6,970 nucleotides of DNA from Desulfobacterales bacterium. GTDB lineage: Bacteria > Desulfobacterota > Desulfobacteria > Desulfobacterales > JAFDCJ01. The translations under genes and the position numbers were made by a program. The notes beneath the pieces are model-generated. The model was given only the letters and a program-made list of their open reading frames with translations, was not told the origin of the DNA and did no database searches. Of this stretch, positions 1 to 6,228 are shown in pieces. Numbering within the stretch: the stretch's first letter is position 1; every line of letters starts with the position of its first letter. The stretch is from positions 1 to 6,970 of the forward strand of contig JAOZSC010000137.1 in assembly GCA_029939875.1 (NCBI GenBank). Direction: 5' to 3'.

Positions 1-103
1 TACCATAACTCCCTGATTTTACACAAAAGTAAAAATCTTACTGTCAAAGATCAGTATAAGTAAAGATCCTGAATCTCCACAGCACGCGGAATGGACAAAC
101 AGC
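1..103. promoter_or_regulatory. Control region upstream of the marR-transporter operon, possibly a divergent promoter region
   Basis: This AT-rich stretch precedes the MarR gene. On the + strand TATAAG (55-60) matches five of six bases of a sigma-70 -10 box and would give a leader of about 37 nt, but no good -35 lies at the right distance. On the - strand TATACT (58-53) is a five-of-six -10 overlapping it, and a perfect TTGACA reads at 47-42. Further left on the - strand, AGGGAG (14-9) is followed two bases later by ATG (6-4), which could be the start of a leftward gene cut by the window edge. A dyad TACTG-N8-CAGTA (39-56) and a direct repeat AAAGATC (46-52 and 62-68) overlap these boxes and are candidate operator elements for the adjacent MarR protein. 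The boxes are seen in the sequence; the operator role and the divergent gene are inference. Confidence 0.4.
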
Positions 104-601
104 ATGAAACCGGAAAATGAAGCCGTCATTCAGGGGTTGGTGGGATCGGTGCGCAAGCTGGTGCGGGCCGTCTACATAGACTCGCAGAAGATGAGCAAGC
201 AATTCGGGCTGACCGGCCCCCAGAGTGCCGTGTTGCGCCTTCTTGTGAGCCGGGGGGCCCTGTCTTCGGCCGATGTGAGCCGCCTGCTCTACGTGACACC
301 TTCCAATATCACCGGCATCATCGACCGACTGGTGAAAAAGGGGCTGGTGGAGCGCATCCGCAAGGACGGCGACCGGCGGGTGGCCCTGATCACCCTGACC
401 GAGACCGGCCGCGCCCTGAGCAGCACCCTGCCGGATCCCATCGAGCAGAAGTTCATCGCCCAACTGGCGGACCTGGAGTCGGAACACATCCAGATCCTGG
501 CGGTGGCCATGAACCAGATTCTGAACCTTATCGACACCAAAAATGTGCAGGCTCTTCCCCTGGGGCTCAACCAGGAAATCAACTCCGATGAGAACGGCTG
601 A
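104..601 (+). CDS. MarR-family winged helix-turn-helix transcriptional regulator
   Basis: A 165-residue cytoplasmic DNA-binding protein, slightly longer than the usual 140-160 of the family. The N-terminal helix (about 6-32) and C-terminal helices (about 110-145) would form the dimer interface. The helix-turn-helix covers about 53-80, with recognition helix TPSNITGIIDRLVKKG (65-80). The wing follows at about 83-101 and includes the characteristic DRR (D90-R91-R92) and the LTETGR element (98-103). The ATG at 104 is the only start that keeps the full N-terminal helix; its ribosome binding site is weak. Family members usually bind palindromes as dimers and are released by small ligands such as phenolics, or by oxidation. 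The gene lies 58 bp upstream of the binding-protein gene on the same strand, so it probably controls itself and the importer. The residues after about 148 are a polar tail without family features. The family call is firm; the ligand is unknown. Confidence 0.93.
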   Translation: MKPENEAVIQGLVGSVRKLVRAVYIDSQKMSKQFGLTGPQSAVLRLLVSRGALSSADVSRLLYVTPSNITGIIDRLVKKGLVERIRKDGDRRVALITLTETGRALSSTLPDPIEQKFIAQLADLESEHIQILAVAMNQILNLIDTKNVQALPLGLNQEINSDENG

Positions 602-647
602 GTCTCCGGGGGGAATGCAGTTTCAAGGGACAAACCGCATCAAAGAA

Positions 648-654
648 AAGGAGG
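648..654 (+). promoter_or_regulatory. Strong ribosome binding site that fixes the binding-protein start
   Basis: AAGGAGG, a full Shine-Dalgarno match, sits five bases before the ATG at 660. It selects that ATG rather than alternative upstream in-frame starts that overlap the end of the MarR gene. It is much stronger than the sites before the MarR and first permease genes, which fits the need for an excess of binding protein over membrane components. Confidence 0.85.
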
Positions 655-659
655 AGGGC

Positions 660-2243
660 ATGACGAGCTTGGAAAAAGTGGAGGAATTGTTGGAGCAGGG
701 CAAGATCACACGGCGCCGCTTTCTGGCCCAGGCATCCGCTTTGGGCGTGGGTGCCGCACTCTCGCCCATGCTGTTCGGCGGCAAGGCTCAGGCGGCTGCT
801 CCCAAAAGAGGTGGGCGCCTGCGACTGGGGCTGGCCGGCGGGTCCACCACCGATTCGCTGGATCCGGCTACCATTACGGACATGATGGTGCAGGTGATCA
901 ACCAGGGCCAGATCCGCAACAACCTGGTGGAGATCGACGCCGACATCCGGCCCGTTCCGGAGCTGGCCGAGAGCTGGGAGCCCAGCAAGGATGCCATGCA
1001 GTGGGTGTTTAAGCTGCGCAAGGGGGTGGAGTTTCACAACGGCAAGACCCTGGACGCTGACGATGTCATTTACTCCATCAACCACCACCGCGGCAAGGAC
1101 ACCAAGTCCGGCGCCAAGGGGATCGTGGAGGCCATAAAGGACATCAAGAAAGACGGCAAGCACACGGTTATTTTCACCCTATCAGGGGGCAACGCTGACT
1201 TTCCTTTCATCCTCAGCGACTACCACCTGAGCATATCACCGGCCGGCAGCAATTTTCTCGACGGGGTGGGCACCGGCGGGTACATCCTCAAGGATTTCGA
1301 GCCGGGGGTGCGGGCCTTTGCCGTGCGCAATCCCAACTACTTCAAATCCGACCGCGCCTGGTTCGACGAGGTGGAGATCATCGGCATCGCCGATGTCAAC
1401 GCCCGCACCAACGCCCTTAAAACCGGTCAGATAGACGTGATGAACCGCTGCGAGCTGAAAACCGTGCTTCTGCTAAAGCGCATCAAGGGCATCCAGGTCA
1501 TGCAGCAAAACGGCTTCAAGCATTACACCTTTGCCATGCGCTGCGACACGGCACCCTATGATAAAAATGACCTGCGCCTGGCGCTCAAGTATGCCGTGGA
1601 CCGCGAGCAGATGGTCAAAACCATTCTGCGGGGCTATGGGGAGGTGGGCAACGACCACCCCATCGGCAGCGCCAACCGCTACCACGCTGCGGAACTGGAG
1701 CAGCGCCGCTACGATCCCGACAAGGCCAGCTTCCACCTGAAAAAGGCCGGTGTGGGTAACATTACCTTTGATTTGAGCGCCGCCGAGGCCGCCTTCGTGG
1801 GCGCGGTGGACGCCGCCGTGCTCTACAAGGAGAGCGCCGCCAGGGCCGGCATCACCATCAACGTGGTGCGCGAGCCCAACGACGGCTACTGGAGCAACGT
1901 GTGGATGAAAAAACCCTGGTGCGCGGTTTACTGGGGAGGACGCCCCACCGAGGACATGATGTTCAGCACGGCCTACGCTGCTGATGCCGACTGGAACGAC
2001 ACCTTCTGGAAAAACGAACGTTTCAACGAGTTGCTGGTGGCCGCACGGGCCGAGCTCGACGAGAAGAAGCGCCGCCAGATGTATGTTGAGATGCAGTCCC
2101 TGGTGCGGGATGACGGCGGGGTGGTGGTGCCCATGTTCGTGGCCGACCTGGCTGCTGCCAGCGACAAGATCGCCCATGGCAAACTGGGGGTGAACTGGGA
2201 GCTGGACGGTATGCGGTGCTCCGAGCGCTGGTGGTTCGTGTAG
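660..2243 (+). CDS. Tat-exported periplasmic solute-binding protein of the peptide/opine/nickel ABC family (SBP_bac_5)
   Basis: A 527-residue protein that captures the substrate in the periplasm and delivers it to the two permeases encoded next. A twin-arginine signal is plain: residues 17-22 read TRRRFL, followed by a mild hydrophobic stretch (about 23-41) and an AQA-A cleavage site after about residue 45, leaving about 482 mature residues. The family-5 fold is shown by the LDPA element near the mature N-terminus, ELAESWEPS, and the hallmark FHNGKTLDADDVIYS at 125-139. GTGGYILKDFEPG and the RNPNYF segment follow, and the C-terminal lobe contains LRLALKYAVDRE and a YDPDKA element. The protein has no lipobox cysteine, so it should be soluble in the periplasm rather than lipid-anchored. 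Tat export is less common than Sec export for this family. Family members carry dipeptides, oligopeptides, opines, glutathione, nickel or sugars, and the residues seen do not settle which. It is the second gene of the operon, with a 74-bp gap before the first permease. Confidence 0.93.
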   Translation: MTSLEKVEELLEQGKITRRRFLAQASALGVGAALSPMLFGGKAQAAAPKRGGRLRLGLAGGSTTDSLDPATITDMMVQVINQGQIRNNLVEIDADIRPVPELAESWEPSKDAMQWVFKLRKGVEFHNGKTLDADDVIYSINHHRGKDTKSGAKGIVEAIKDIKKDGKHTVIFTLSGGNADFPFILSDYHLSISPAGSNFLDGVGTGGYILKDFEPGVRAFAVRNPNYFKSDRAWFDEVEIIGIADVNARTNALKTGQIDVMNRCELKTVLLLKRIKGIQVMQQNGFKHYTFAMRCDTAPYDKNDLRLALKYAVDREQMVKTILRGYGEVGNDHPIGSANRYHAAELEQRRYDPDKASFHLKKAGVGNITFDLSAAEAAFVGAVDAAVLYKESAARAGITINVVREPNDGYWSNVWMKKPWCAVYWGGRPTEDMMFSTAYAADADWNDTFWKNERFNELLVAARAELDEKKRRQMYVEMQSLVRDDGGVVVPMFVADLAAASDKIAHGKLGVNWELDGMRCSERWWFV

Positions 2244-2256
2244 TTCTGAGATGAAA

Positions 2257-2286
2257 CCGGCACTGCTGCAGGGGTTGTCCTGCCGG
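2257..2286 (+). other. Small inverted repeats in the gap between the binding-protein and permease genes
   Basis: The 74-bp gap holds two mutually exclusive pairings. CCGGCA (2257-2262) can pair with TGCCGG (2281-2286), and nested between and across these GCAGG (2268-2272) can pair with CCTGC (2279-2283) over a 6-base loop. No T-run follows, so it is not a terminator. Such hairpins between binding-protein and permease genes in other importers help keep binding-protein mRNA in excess by protecting its 3' end. That role here is inference from position alone, and the stems are short. Confidence 0.25.
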
Positions 2287-2317
2287 CCGCCGGTACGGAA
2301 GCTGTGAGTGGTTGTCT

Positions 2318-3274
2318 ATGAGTCCGCTTATCACCTTGGTACTCAAACGGGTGGGGCTGGGAGTGCTCACCCTGTGGGTTATTTCCGTTCTGATCTTTGT
2401 CGGTGTCGAGTTGCTGCCGGGGGATCTGGCCGAGGAAATCCTCGGCCAGAACGCCACCCCCGAGACGGTAGCCGCCTTCCGGCGGGAGCTCAAGCTCGAC
2501 CTGCCCCCCCACGCGCGCTACCTGGCCTGGCTGGGAGGCCTGACGGAGGGCGACCTGGGAAACTCCCTGGCCAACGGCAGGCCCATTGCGGAGCTGATCG
2601 GCTGGCGCTTTGCCAACACCCTTTTCCTGGCCGCCAGCACGGCGGTGGTGGCCGTGCCCATCTCCATTTTCCTGGGAATCCTGGCCGCCCTTTACCGCAA
2701 CAGCTTGTTTGACCGCCTGATTTCCATGGCCACCCTGAGCACCATTTCATTCCCGGATTTTTTCGTCGCCTATATTCTCATCGCCCTGCTGTCGGTGCAA
2801 CTCCTCCTGTTTCCCAGTGTTTCCAACATCAACCCCCAGATGTCCCTGTTGGAGAAACTCTACGCGATCGTGCTGCCGTGTCTGACGCTCACGCTGGTGG
2901 TGGTGGCCCACATGATGCGCCAGACCCGGGCGGCCATTATTAACATTCTCTCCAGCCCCTTCATCGAGATGGCCCACCTAAAGGGGCTCAGGCGGGCGCG
3001 CGTGGTGGTGCGGCACGCCTTTCCCAACGCGCTCTCGCCGGTGATCAACGTGGTGGCGCTCAATCTGGCCTACCTGGTAGCAGGGGTGGTGATCGTGGAG
3101 GTAGTCTTCGCCTATCCGGGGATGGGTCAGCTTTTGGTGGACTCGGTGACCAAGCGCGACATTCCGGTGGTCCAGGCCAGCGGCCTGATCTTCGCGGCCA
3201 CCTACGTCACCCTGAACCTGCTGGCCGATGTTTTTTCGATTATCAGCAACCCGCGGCTGCGGGCACCGAGGTGA
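2318..3274 (+). CDS. ABC importer inner-membrane permease, DppB/OppB type
   Basis: A 318-residue integral membrane protein, the usual size for DppB-type subunits, forming half of the translocation channel. An N-terminal membrane helix (about 10-31, ending just before the LLPGD element at 32-36) is followed by a periplasmic segment with the family pattern GDLGNSL (78-84). The main membrane domain then has helices at about 101-124, 137-165, 184-200, 243-266 and 287-308. The cytoplasmic EAA loop that docks onto the ATPase is at 217-237: E217-M-A219, G223, H233 and P236-N237. The C-terminal AYPGMGQLL (265-273) is also typical. The start is taken at ATG 2318; a TTG two codons earlier is possible, and neither has a strong ribosome binding site. 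It precedes the second permease by 12 bp, so the two are cotranscribed and probably assemble as a heterodimer. Confidence 0.93.
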   Translation: MSPLITLVLKRVGLGVLTLWVISVLIFVGVELLPGDLAEEILGQNATPETVAAFRRELKLDLPPHARYLAWLGGLTEGDLGNSLANGRPIAELIGWRFANTLFLAASTAVVAVPISIFLGILAALYRNSLFDRLISMATLSTISFPDFFVAYILIALLSVQLLLFPSVSNINPQMSLLEKLYAIVLPCLTLTLVVVAHMMRQTRAAIINILSSPFIEMAHLKGLRRARVVVRHAFPNALSPVINVVALNLAYLVAGVVIVEVVFAYPGMGQLLVDSVTKRDIPVVQASGLIFAATYVTLNLLADVFSIISNPRLRAPR

Positions 3275-3286
3275 GGCAGGCCGGCC

Positions 3287-4117
3287 ATGGCTTTTTTGCA
3301 GCTTTTAAGAGAATCGCCCATCAGCGCCCGCATCGGCGTGGCCATGATCCTGTTCAACATCCTGGCCTCTATCTTCGCTCCGCTCGTCGCCCCTTACGGG
3401 GAGACCGAAATCGTGGGCGACGTCTGGGCCCCCATGAGCGCAGCCAACTGGCTGGGCACCGATCAGGTGGGTCGCGACATGCTCACCCGGCTGCTCTATG
3501 GGGCGCGCAACACCATCGCCATCGCTTTTGCCACTACCCTGCTGTCGTTTTCGGTGGGTATCGTGTTCGGCTTCCTGGCCGCCACCCTCAAGGGCTGGGT
3601 GGACCAGGTGCTCAGCCGGGTGGTGGACATCATGATGGCTTTTCCCACCCTTGTTTTCGCCTTGATGGTGCTTTCCGTGGTGGGCACCTCCATCCCCACC
3701 CTGATACTGGTCATCGCCCTGCTGGACAGCACGCGGGTCTACCGCTTGAGCCGGGCGGTGGCCATGGATATCGAGGTCATGGAGTTCGTGGAGGCTGCAC
3801 GCCTGAGAGGCGAAAGAATCTGGTGGCTCATGCGGCATGAAATTTTGCCCAATGCCATGCCGCCGCTGGTGGCCGAATTCGGCTTACGGTTTTGTTTCGT
3901 GTTCTTGTTCATCGCCGCCTTGAGTTTTCTGGGCCTTGGGATCCAGCCGCCCACCGCCGACTGGGGCAGCATGGTGCGGGAAAATGCCGGGGCCATCACC
4001 TTCGGTATCTTCGTCCCGCTTTGGCCGGCGGCGGCCATCGCGTTTCTGACCATAGGCGTCAACCTGGTGGTGGACTGGTTCCTGCACCTGGCCAGCGGTC
4101 TGAAGGACTACGAGTAA
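3287..4117 (+). CDS. ABC importer inner-membrane permease, DppC/OppC type
   Basis: A 276-residue membrane protein and partner of the preceding DppB-type subunit. The N-terminal helix (about 15-36) ends in the family pattern APLVAPYG (31-38). The NWLGTDQVGRDMLTRLLYGAR segment at 54-74 is a hallmark of DppC-type proteins. Further helices lie at about 76-100, 115-146, 197-216 and 244-266. The EAA loop at 169-189 is close to canonical: E169-A-A171, G175, H184, P188-N189. The sequence FLGLGIQPPTADWGSMV (214-230) is the conserved C-terminal periplasmic signature. The start ATG follows GAGG (3273-3276) overlapping the stop of the previous gene. The ATPase gene begins 13 bp after its stop. The length is at the short end of the family range but every signature is present, so it looks intact. 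Confidence 0.94.
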   Translation: MAFLQLLRESPISARIGVAMILFNILASIFAPLVAPYGETEIVGDVWAPMSAANWLGTDQVGRDMLTRLLYGARNTIAIAFATTLLSFSVGIVFGFLAATLKGWVDQVLSRVVDIMMAFPTLVFALMVLSVVGTSIPTLILVIALLDSTRVYRLSRAVAMDIEVMEFVEAARLRGERIWWLMRHEILPNAMPPLVAEFGLRFCFVFLFIAALSFLGLGIQPPTADWGSMVRENAGAITFGIFVPLWPAAAIAFLTIGVNLVVDWFLHLASGLKDYE

Positions 4118-4130
4118 AAGGATGAGATAA

Positions 4131-5747
4131 ATGGCGAGCTTGCTTGAAATACACAATTTGGTGATCGAGGGCTGCCACGACGGCCAATGGCTCCCCATTG
4201 TCAACGGCATCAGCCTGAGACTGGAAAAGGGACAGGTACTCGGGCTGATCGGTGAATCCGGGGCCGGCAAATCAACTCTCGGGCTGGCGGCCATGGCCTA
4301 CACGCGCCTGGGCTGCCGCATCTCCTCGGGCACCATCGTCTTCGACGGGCTGCCGCTGCTGGAGCTCGACAAAGAAGAGAGAAGAAAAATCAGGGGCACC
4401 CGCATCGCTTACGTCGCCCAGAGCGCCGCGGCTTCCTTCAACCCGGCCCACCGGCTGATCACGCAGTATGCCGAAACGCCCGTGCAGCACGGCATCATGG
4501 ATTTCCACACGGCCGAAAAACAGGCCATCGACATCTACCGCCGCTTGCTGCTGCCGGATCCCGAACATATCGGCTACCGTTATCCCCACCAGGTCTCAGG
4601 CGGCCAGCTCCAGCGCGCCATGGTGGCCATGGCCATGGCCTGCCGGCCGGACATCATCGTCTTCGACGAGCCCACCACGGCCCTGGACGTGACCACCCAG
4701 ATCGAAGTGCTGGCGGCCATCAAGAACATCACCAACCAGTTCAACACGGCGGCCATTTACATTACCCACGACCTGGCGGTCGTGGCGCAGATCGCCGATC
4801 GCATCATGGTGCTGCGCCACGGGGATTTGGTGGAGGAAAACGACGCTAGGCGCATCCTGGCCGAGCCCAGGGAGGAATACACGCGCCAGCTGCTTTCCGT
4901 GAGAAGTTTTAAAAAAGACGGCAACGGCGCAGGAGGGCATGCCAAAATACCCTTTCTGAAGGTGGAAGGGGTTTCGGCCAGCTACACCGGCCGGGAGCTG
5001 GTTCTGGAGAAGATCGACATCGAGCTGCACCGGGGGCGCACCGTGGCCCTGGTGGGCGAGTCCGGCAGCGGTAAAAGCACCCTTGCGCGGGTGATCACCG
5101 GCCTGCTGCCGCCGGTTGAGGGGCGTATCCTCTTCGACGGCGCCGAGCTGCCGCCGGCACTGTCCGCCCGCCAGCGGGAGCACCTGCGGCAGATGCAGAT
5201 GATCTACCAGATGCCCGACACCGCCTTGAACCCGCGTCATAGGGTGCGCAAGATCATCGGTCGTCCGTTGTCCTTTTATTTCGGCGTGACGGCCGCCGAC
5301 AGGGAGAAGCGCATCCTGGAGCTGCTGGAGATGATCGAGCTGCCGGCAGACTACATCGGACGCTATCCCGGAGAGCTTTCCGGGGGCGAGAAACAGCGTA
5401 TCTGCATCGCACGGGCGCTGGCGGCCGATCCCCACCTGATCATCTGCGACGAGGTGACCTCGGCCTTAGATCAGCTGGTGGCCGAGGAGATCCTCAAACT
5501 GCTGCACCGTTTGCAGCGCGAGCTGGGGGTCTCCTACCTGTTCATCACGCATGACCTGGCCACTGTGAAGGCCATCGCCGATGAGATCGTGGTCATGCTG
5601 CGGGGCCGCATTGTGGAGCAAGGGGAAAAACAAGCGGTGCTCAAATCTCCCGAGAATGCCTATACGGAACGGCTGCTCTCCTCGGTGCCGGAGATGGATC
5701 CGGACTGGCTCGATCGGCTTCTGGAAACGCGCGAGGCGGCCGCTTAA
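4131..5747 (+). CDS. Fused dual-domain ABC importer ATPase (DppD-DppF fusion)
   Basis: A 538-residue cytoplasmic protein with two complete nucleotide-binding domains that power the importer. Domain 1 (about 1-260): Walker A GESGAGKST (41-49), Q-loop Q97, signature VSGGQ (155-159), Walker B IIVFDE (175-180) and switch H213. Domain 2 (about 275-520): Walker A GESGSGKST (309-317), Q-loop Q360, signature LSGGE (416-420), Walker B LIICDE (436-441), D-loop SALD (444-447) and switch H474. All catalytic residues are present in both halves, so both sites should hydrolyse ATP. A glycine-rich, charged linker (about 261-273) joins them; separate DppD proteins carry an iron-sulfur-type cysteine cluster after this point, and none is seen here. 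The fusion guarantees one-to-one pairing and is known in several importers of this family. The start ATG has AAGGA (4118-4122) eight bases upstream. It is the last gene of the operon. Confidence 0.95.
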   Translation: MASLLEIHNLVIEGCHDGQWLPIVNGISLRLEKGQVLGLIGESGAGKSTLGLAAMAYTRLGCRISSGTIVFDGLPLLELDKEERRKIRGTRIAYVAQSAAASFNPAHRLITQYAETPVQHGIMDFHTAEKQAIDIYRRLLLPDPEHIGYRYPHQVSGGQLQRAMVAMAMACRPDIIVFDEPTTALDVTTQIEVLAAIKNITNQFNTAAIYITHDLAVVAQIADRIMVLRHGDLVEENDARRILAEPREEYTRQLLSVRSFKKDGNGAGGHAKIPFLKVEGVSASYTGRELVLEKIDIELHRGRTVALVGESGSGKSTLARVITGLLPPVEGRILFDGAELPPALSARQREHLRQMQMIYQMPDTALNPRHRVRKIIGRPLSFYFGVTAADREKRILELLEMIELPADYIGRYPGELSGGEKQRICIARALAADPHLIICDEVTSALDQLVAEEILKLLHRLQRELGVSYLFITHDLATVKAIADEIVVMLRGRIVEQGEKQAVLKSPENAYTERLLSSVPEMDPDWLDRLLETREAAA

Positions 5748-5961
5748 AGGCGCCATGCAGGCGGTGTCGGTACCGCCGGCAGGTCGCAGCCCTTTCAGCT
5801 CCATAATTTCATCAAGCACCTTTCTGGTGGCTGAAATACCACCTGCGCTGACCCTCGGAAGCAATGGCCTTAGACAAGGTATATTATGGCAAATTTTGAT
5901 TCAGAGGTAATCGTGGGGCAATCTTGACCCAATTCGGCTAAAAACCAATTGTTATTTGCGT
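5748..5961. other. Gene-poor interval between the ATPase stop and the terminator
   Basis: No convincing gene was found here. The first ~120 bases are GC-rich like the operon, then the composition shifts to AT-rich. On the - strand a reading frame stays open across the whole interval and into the antisense of the ATPase gene. Between 5866 and 5770 it reads like ordinary protein (for example GGISATRKVLDEIMELKG) but it lacks a convincing start and ribosome binding site, so it may be a decayed gene remnant or chance. On the + strand a 13-codon ORF at 5886-5927 follows AAGG, but it is too short to support. It may simply be a long 3' untranslated region of the transporter mRNA. Confidence 0.4.
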
Positions 5962-5994
5962 AACGAAAAGGCCCCTTTGGGGGGTCTTTTCGTT
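5962..5994 (+). terminator. Intrinsic (rho-independent) terminator of the transporter operon
   Basis: A 14-bp stem pairs 5962-5975 with 5981-5994 around a 5-base loop. The only non-Watson-Crick pair is a G-U at 5971/5985. The stem has four G-C pairs at the loop end and an A/T-rich lower part, so its 3' arm contains CTTTTCGTTT and acts as the U-rich tract. The A-rich 5' arm could also terminate leftward transcription. It lies 215 bp after the ATPase stop and separates the importer from the efflux gene. Confidence 0.85.
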
Positions 5995-6144
5995 TGTCAT
6001 TTTCCAACATTTTTTCCAATTTTTGCAGACATTCTATTTTTAGGCAGGTTCAGATAATTCTTCCATGCAATTCCCACCCGAATTTCAAGATTTTTTAAAT
6101 TCCTTTTACCCCATAGGAATCAATTTTTATAAAATTTTCAAACC

Positions 6145-6186
6145 TTGATCTGAATCAAGGAGCGTACATTCGAAATAAGCTATAAT
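6145..6186 (+). promoter_or_regulatory. FNR/CRP-type class II activated promoter for the efflux adaptor gene
   Basis: TTGAT-CTGA-ATCAA at 6145-6158 is a perfect match to the FNR-type binding consensus TTGAT-N4-ATCAA. It lies within a longer perfect dyad CCTTGAT-N4-ATCAAGG (6143-6160). A perfect -10 TATAAT lies at 6181-6186, and no -35 is recognisable at 16-18 bp spacing. With a start point near 6193 the dyad centre is at about -41.5, exactly where a class II FNR/CRP activator replaces the -35 contact. The leader would be about 36 nt before the GTG start. The boxes are seen directly. The cognate regulator, an FNR, DNR or related family member sensing oxygen or nitric oxide, is inferred from the consensus. 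Confidence 0.72.
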
Positions 6187-6228
6187 TTTTAAAACAAACA
6201 TTTTCAATTTGAAAAAGGCGAAACGCCG

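Noticed and set aside
1473..2512. Long minus-strand ORFs opposite the binding-protein and permease genes
   Set aside because: They are antisense shadows typical of GC-rich coding sequence, with low-complexity His/Pro/Arg-rich translations and no family features.
5466..5864. Minus-strand ORF of 132 codons overlapping the end of the ATPase gene
   Set aside because: Most of it is antisense to the conserved second ATPase domain, it starts with TTG, and no ribosome binding site is seen. Only its part beyond 5748 is discussed, as a possible remnant.
5886..5927. 13-codon + strand ORF (MANFDSEVIVGQS) after AAGG
   Set aside because: It is too short to separate from chance, it has no promoter of its own, and it is not recognisable as a leader peptide.
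5924..5957. TTGACC followed by AT-rich sequence as a possible promoter before the terminator
   Set aside because: No acceptable -10 lies 16-18 bp downstream, and transcription from it would run straight into the terminator at 5962-5994.
6217..6227. Hairpin GGCG-AAA-CGCC just before the GTG start of the adaptor, overlapping the ribosome binding site
   Set aside because: A 4-bp stem with a 3-base loop is weak and easily arises by chance, so there is too little to call it a translational switch.
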